Below are positions 60,684 through 64,000 of a stretch of 64,000 bases of DNA, in pieces (position 1 is the stretch's first letter; each line of letters starts with the position of its first letter). A program made the translations under genes and the position numbers. Under the pieces are notes generated by a model. It saw only the letters and a program-made list of their open reading frames with translations, was not told the DNA's origin and searched no databases. Source of the stretch: Flavobacterium soyae (lineage in GTDB: Bacteria; Bacteroidota; Bacteroidia; Flavobacteriales; Flavobacteriaceae); the NCBI RefSeq assembly GCF_021245985.1, contig NZ_JAJQXA010000005.1, forward strand, positions 248,001-312,000, given 5' to 3'.

Positions 60684-61628
60684 ATGATTGTAATGCGAAA
60701 AATTGTATTGATTTTATTCTTGTTTTCCTGTGCGATAAATGCACAGCAAACTTATAGTGTAGACACATCATACACAGTAAAAAGCACATACAATAAATTG
60801 ATAAAAAAACATCCATCCATTACAATTCCGGTTTTAGAAAAGCATAAAAATCTGATTCAAATTAAGGATATAATTTACTTTAAAGAGAAAGAAAGAACCT
60901 TGCATTTCGATGCTTTTATATATAACACAAAAAAGCAAAATCCTGTCGTTATTATGATTCATGGCGGAGGCTGGAGATCTGGCGATAAAACCCAGATGAA
61001 TGCTTTGGCAGAGGAAATTGCTTCTTACGGTTATTCCTGTTTTACAATAGAATACAGATTATCGCTCGAGGCAAAATATCCATACGGAGTTTATGATGTA
61101 AAAAATGCGATTAAATTTATAAAAGATAATGCAAAGAAATTCAAAGCAGATCCAGACAAAATTGCGGTTTTAGGCTGTTCTTCGGGCGGGCAGATGGCAG
61201 CTTTGATTGGTACAACAAATGAAAACCCGGCTTTTGAAGATGCTTCTTATAAAAGTAAATCAACTTCAAAAGTAAATGCAATTATCGATATAGACGGCGT
61301 TTTGGCATTCAGGCATCCGGAATCTTCAGAAGGAGAAATGGCATCGTTTTGGCTCGGAGGTCCTTATGAAGAAAAAAAGGAGAATTGGAAAAATGCATCG
61401 GCTTTAAGCCATACTGATAAAAATACACCGCCTATATTGTTTATAAACAGCAGTATCGACAGGTTTCATGCCGGGAGAGATGATATGATAAAGATTTTAA
61501 ATCAGTATAAAATTTACAATGAAGTTCAAATACTAGAAAACTCACCGCATTCTTTTTGGTTTTTTGAACCCTGGTTTTATAAAACGACCAATTTTACGAT
61601 CAAATTTCTAAATAAGATATTCAAATAA
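60684..61628 (+). CDS. Secreted alpha/beta-hydrolase (pectin-type esterase)
   Basis: 314 residues with signal peptide to about INAQ (residue 21). Oxyanion HGGGW at 93-97, nucleophile S166 in GCSSGGQ, acid in NSSIDRFHAG and His in NSPHSFWF. Carbohydrate esterase of the BD-FAE/acetyl-esterase type, probably de-acetylating pectin fragments before GH28 and GH105 act. An ATG at 60693 is an alternative start. Unlike the esterase at 41.5 kb, it is in the PUL. Confidence 0.85.
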   Translation: MIVMRKIVLILFLFSCAINAQQTYSVDTSYTVKSTYNKLIKKHPSITIPVLEKHKNLIQIKDIIYFKEKERTLHFDAFIYNTKKQNPVVIMIHGGGWRSGDKTQMNALAEEIASYGYSCFTIEYRLSLEAKYPYGVYDVKNAIKFIKDNAKKFKADPDKIAVLGCSSGGQMAALIGTTNENPAFEDASYKSKSTSKVNAIIDIDGVLAFRHPESSEGEMASFWLGGPYEEKKENWKNASALSHTDKNTPPILFINSSIDRFHAGRDDMIKILNQYKIYNEVQILENSPHSFWFFEPWFYKTTNFTIKFLNKIFK

Positions 61629-61639
61629 TTTACCATAAA

Positions 61640-62605
61640 ATGAAAACAAAAATTACAGCCGCAGTTTTATTCTTAATTGGTTTTACATCAGTTAATGCTC
61701 AAAAATATGATATAAAAACGGCTAAAACGTATGCCGAAATTTCGGCAAAAACAGACGGAAAATGGGAAGGACGCAAATACATTGGCGGAACAGCTTTTAA
61801 AAACGTCGACCGACTAAAATTGGCACCTGAACATACAGACCACTCTTTTGATATTCGTTACGAAGGTCCGGGCTGGGAAAATAACCGAATTGGTTATCGT
61901 TTATATTTAGACTGGAGAAATGCAATTGATATTTTCGGAAAGAAAACTTCTGCCATGATCCTGCCGGTTGTGGGACAGGATAATTTTGATTCCTACCACG
62001 AAATGAGCGATTGGGGAGCCGATATTCTAAAAGCCGGAAAAGGAATTGGGATTGGGTCTATTGATCGTTATTTAAACAATGAAAAACTGCATTTCCACGA
62101 AGTCGATTCTACGATCGCAGCAGTTGTTAATAAAGACAAGGAATCTGGCGTAAAAGTGAATTATTATGGATGGAAAACTGCATCTGATAAAATTGATTTC
62201 ACTTCAATTTTGACTATAAAACCAGACCAGCTGTATACAAAGCATACTATTCAGGCATCTAAAGAAATCAAAGGAATCTGTACGGGAATTGTAAAACAAA
62301 AGAATACAGAATTGCTTAAAAAAGAAAGTAAAAATAAAAAATGGGCATATTTGGCAACGTATGGGACACAATCTTTGGTTCCTGATAAATTAGGAATGGC
62401 TATCTTTTATCAAGTAAACACAATCGAAAATATTGCCAATACTGATTTAGATTATTTATTGGTTTTTAAGCCAACAACAAAAGCAACTGTTTTTTATCTT
62501 TTAGGAGCCTGGGAACAAGAAAAAAACGGAATAAAATCTCAGGAAGAATTTGTAAAATATTTGGACACACAATTAGAAGTATTAAACAAAAAAGGGAAGA
62601 TGTAA
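61640..62605 (+). CDS. DUF4861 secreted protein
   Basis: 321 residues with signal peptide to SVNAQ (residue 20). VDRLKLAPEHTDHSFDIRYE, GPGWENNRIGYRLYLDWRN, WGADILKAGKGIGIGS and the late FKPTTKATVFYLLGAWEQE are features of DUF4861, a beta-sandwich family seen in pectin PULs. A role on unsaturated or methylated uronides is suspected from context only. It lies 11 bases after the esterase gene. Confidence 0.85.
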   Translation: MKTKITAAVLFLIGFTSVNAQKYDIKTAKTYAEISAKTDGKWEGRKYIGGTAFKNVDRLKLAPEHTDHSFDIRYEGPGWENNRIGYRLYLDWRNAIDIFGKKTSAMILPVVGQDNFDSYHEMSDWGADILKAGKGIGIGSIDRYLNNEKLHFHEVDSTIAAVVNKDKESGVKVNYYGWKTASDKIDFTSILTIKPDQLYTKHTIQASKEIKGICTGIVKQKNTELLKKESKNKKWAYLATYGTQSLVPDKLGMAIFYQVNTIENIANTDLDYLLVFKPTTKATVFYLLGAWEQEKNGIKSQEEFVKYLDTQLEVLNKKGKM

Positions 62606-63005
62606 TTTGTTTTTTGCCACAGATTATAGGATTAAAAAGATTTGAAAAAATTAAAGATTAAGAATTAAAAATCTTCTGGATCTGTTACCCGAGCGATAGC
62701 GAACAGGCGAAGCAAATCTGCGTGAACAATATTTAACACATAGGAACATAGAATTTATTGTGATTTAAAAGAGTATAAAAAGAAACATACTTCTTACATA
62801 TAACGCACTATGTTTGTTAATGCAAGTGAAACGCCTTTTATTAAGTTCCAAAAACTATCCCAAAGTTTCGGGACTATGTGTTTAAAACAAACGTAAGCCA
62901 AGGATAATCCAAATAATCCATTAATCTGTGGCAAAAAAAGAAGAAACCTGTTTCTAAACATATAAATTATAAAATAACAAAAGAAGAATCTAAATATATT
63001 TTGAA
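62606..63005. mobile_element. Gene-free spacer with MITE-like element, copy 2 (about 62732-62886)
   Basis: TTTAACACATAG at 62732 and CTATGTGTTTAAA ending at 62886 match the termini of the 36.49-36.68 kb element, and the body shares its internal words (gtgatttaaaagag-tataaaaagaaac, gaaacgccttttat). The copy is shorter and has TCCCaaagtttcGGGA in place of part of the right end. No gene. CCCGAGCGATAGCGAACAGG lies just before. Confidence 0.55.
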
Positions 63006-64000
63006 ATGAAAAATACAAGGACACAAAGTTTCATGTCGGTTTTATTAGTTTGCGTACTGGCTTTAACAAGCTGCAAAGTGATTTCGCAAGAACCTGCAAA
63101 AAAAGAAATTGTTATTTCTAAAGACATGAAATGGTCAGATAAAATGGCTTTAACGTTAATGAAACGCCATCCGGAAAGTTATATGCTTGACGATTCTAAA
63201 AAGCCAAAATGGGATTATGTTCATGCTTTGGTTTTGCATTCGATAGAGGAATTGTATAAGAAAAACCCTGATCCCAGATATAAAGCTTATGTTAGAGCCT
63301 ATGCAGACGAATTGGTACAGGAAGACGGAAGCATTAAAACCTACGAATTTGACAAATATAATATCGATTTGGTGGTTCCCGGACGTTTACTTTTTGATAT
63401 TTATGCAGAATCAAAACAAGATAAATATTTAAAAGCGATGCAGTTAGTTCGCAAGCAGTTAGCAGAGCAGCCTCGTACAGCAAGCGGTGGTTTCTGGCAC
63501 AAACAAATTTATCCAAACCAAATGTGGTTAGATGGTTTGTACATGGGGGAACCATTCTATGCACAATATACAGCAACGTTTGAAAACGGAAAAAGTTTTG
63601 ACGATATCGCAAAACAATTTGAGTTGATTCAATTGCACGCAACAGATCCAAAAACGGGATTATTATACCACGGCTGGGACGAAAGCAAAGCAATGCCTTG
63701 GGCAAATAAAGAAACAGGAAACTCGCCAAACTTTTGGTCAAGAGCTTTAGGCTGGTACGTAATGGCCCTGGTTGATGTTTTAGATTATATGCCAAAAGAT
63801 CATCCAAAAAGAAATGAGTTAATTAAATATTTAAATAATGTTTCTGCGGCTTTGGCTAAATACCAGGATAAATCTGGATTGTGGTATCAGGTTACGGATA
63901 AAGGAGGTGAAAAAGGAAATTATTTAGAAGCTTCTGGATCAGCAATGTTTGCTTATGCTTTTGCAAAAGGAGCAAACAAAGGGTATTTACCTTCAAAATA
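63006..64000 (+). CDS. GH105 unsaturated rhamnogalacturonyl/glucuronyl hydrolase (3' end outside window)
   Basis: 331 codons are visible and the frame is open at the window edge. Lipoprotein signal (VCVLALTS-C). The (alpha/alpha)6 barrel is seen in MALTLMKRHPESY, KPKWDYVHALVLHSIEELY and NQMWLDGLYMGEPF with the catalytic-type Asp, then LYHGWDESKAMPWA, SPNFWSRALGWYVMALVD and YLEASGSAMFAYA. It removes the unsaturated uronate end of lyase products, feeding KduI. Usual family length is 370-390 residues, so about 40-60 residues are missing. Confidence 0.92.
   Translation, partial: MKNTRTQSFMSVLLVCVLALTSCKVISQEPAKKEIVISKDMKWSDKMALTLMKRHPESYMLDDSKKPKWDYVHALVLHSIEELYKKNPDPRYKAYVRAYADELVQEDGSIKTYEFDKYNIDLVVPGRLLFDIYAESKQDKYLKAMQLVRKQLAEQPRTASGGFWHKQIYPNQMWLDGLYMGEPFYAQYTATFENGKSFDDIAKQFELIQLHATDPKTGLLYHGWDESKAMPWANKETGNSPNFWSRALGWYVMALVDVLDYMPKDHPKRNELIKYLNNVSAALAKYQDKSGLWYQVTDKGGEKGNYLEASGSAMFAYAFAKGANKGYLPSK

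Noticed and set aside
1..64000. tRNA, rRNA or prophage genes
   Set aside because: No cloverleaf-like, rRNA-like or phage structural sequence was noticed on reading, though a tRNAscan or Infernal run was not possible.

Overview
The window is AT-rich DNA from a Bacteroidota bacterium, most likely a Flavobacterium or close relative. The evidence is the SusC/SusD pair, promoters of the form TTTG-N19-TAnnTTTG, SprA-free but typical flavobacterial gene sets (LytTR-type two-component pair, PepSY-like proteins, many short lipoproteins), and intergenic spacers full of short hairpin repeats. No rRNA, tRNA, CRISPR array, intact insertion sequence or prophage was seen.

Layout. 0-2 kb: tail of an AraC-type regulator, then a MarR-acetyltransferase fusion gene with two abutting palindromic operators, and a cupin. 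2-5.6 kb (minus): FAD oxidoreductase and the mlaE-mlaF-mlaD lipid-transport genes. 5.9-8.6 kb (minus): a two-domain glycosyltransferase whose start overlaps the end of a decayed GH130 glycosidase. 8.7-10.8 kb (minus): five small genes in a row (DoxX, small HMA-like protein, VOC, DinB, membrane protein). 11.2-12.7 kb: GNAT and Crp-like genes. 12.9-19.7 kb (minus): a complete tripartite RND efflux operon (adaptor, pump, a 36-residue membrane peptide, outer-membrane factor) with a TetR regulator and five copies of its likely operator. 20.4-26.3 kb (minus, except one plus-strand gene): an accessory island of poorly known genes, including a SIR2-like protein with an unknown C-terminal half and a companion gene, which together look like an uncharacterised defence module. 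26.5-34.3 kb: a second RND efflux operon divergent from a LytS/LytTR two-component pair, with a 25-bp perfect palindrome between them, followed by two PepSY-like secreted proteins. 35.6-42.4 kb (minus): two SDRs, an AraC regulator, a 2',5'-RNA-ligase-like protein, a badly broken alginate-export porin gene, and an esterase.

42.8-64 kb is a pectin/uronate utilisation locus. Plus-strand genes exuT, kduI, kduD, uxaC, a 16-copy heptamer repeat, kdgK, eda, uxaB and uxaA encode uptake and both routes from uronates to 2-keto-3-deoxygluconate and then pyruvate plus glyceraldehyde 3-phosphate. A minus-strand LacI-family regulator follows, then a polysaccharide utilisation locus: GH28 polygalacturonase, SusC, SusD, a secreted alpha/beta esterase, a DUF4861 protein and a GH105 unsaturated-uronidase that runs off the window. 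A shared palindrome built on ATCGAT (TGyAATCGATTACA) lies directly downstream of the -7 elements of exuT, kduI and GH28 and, degenerate, upstream of lacI, so one LacI repressor probably controls polymer breakdown, import and intracellular catabolism together.

The most promising leads are the SIR2-like two-gene module, the 36-residue peptide inside the RND operon, the EF-hand-like loop in the second RND pump, the unified LacI operator set, the structured element flanked by 17-bp direct repeats at 22.2 kb, and the heptamer array inside the uronate operon.
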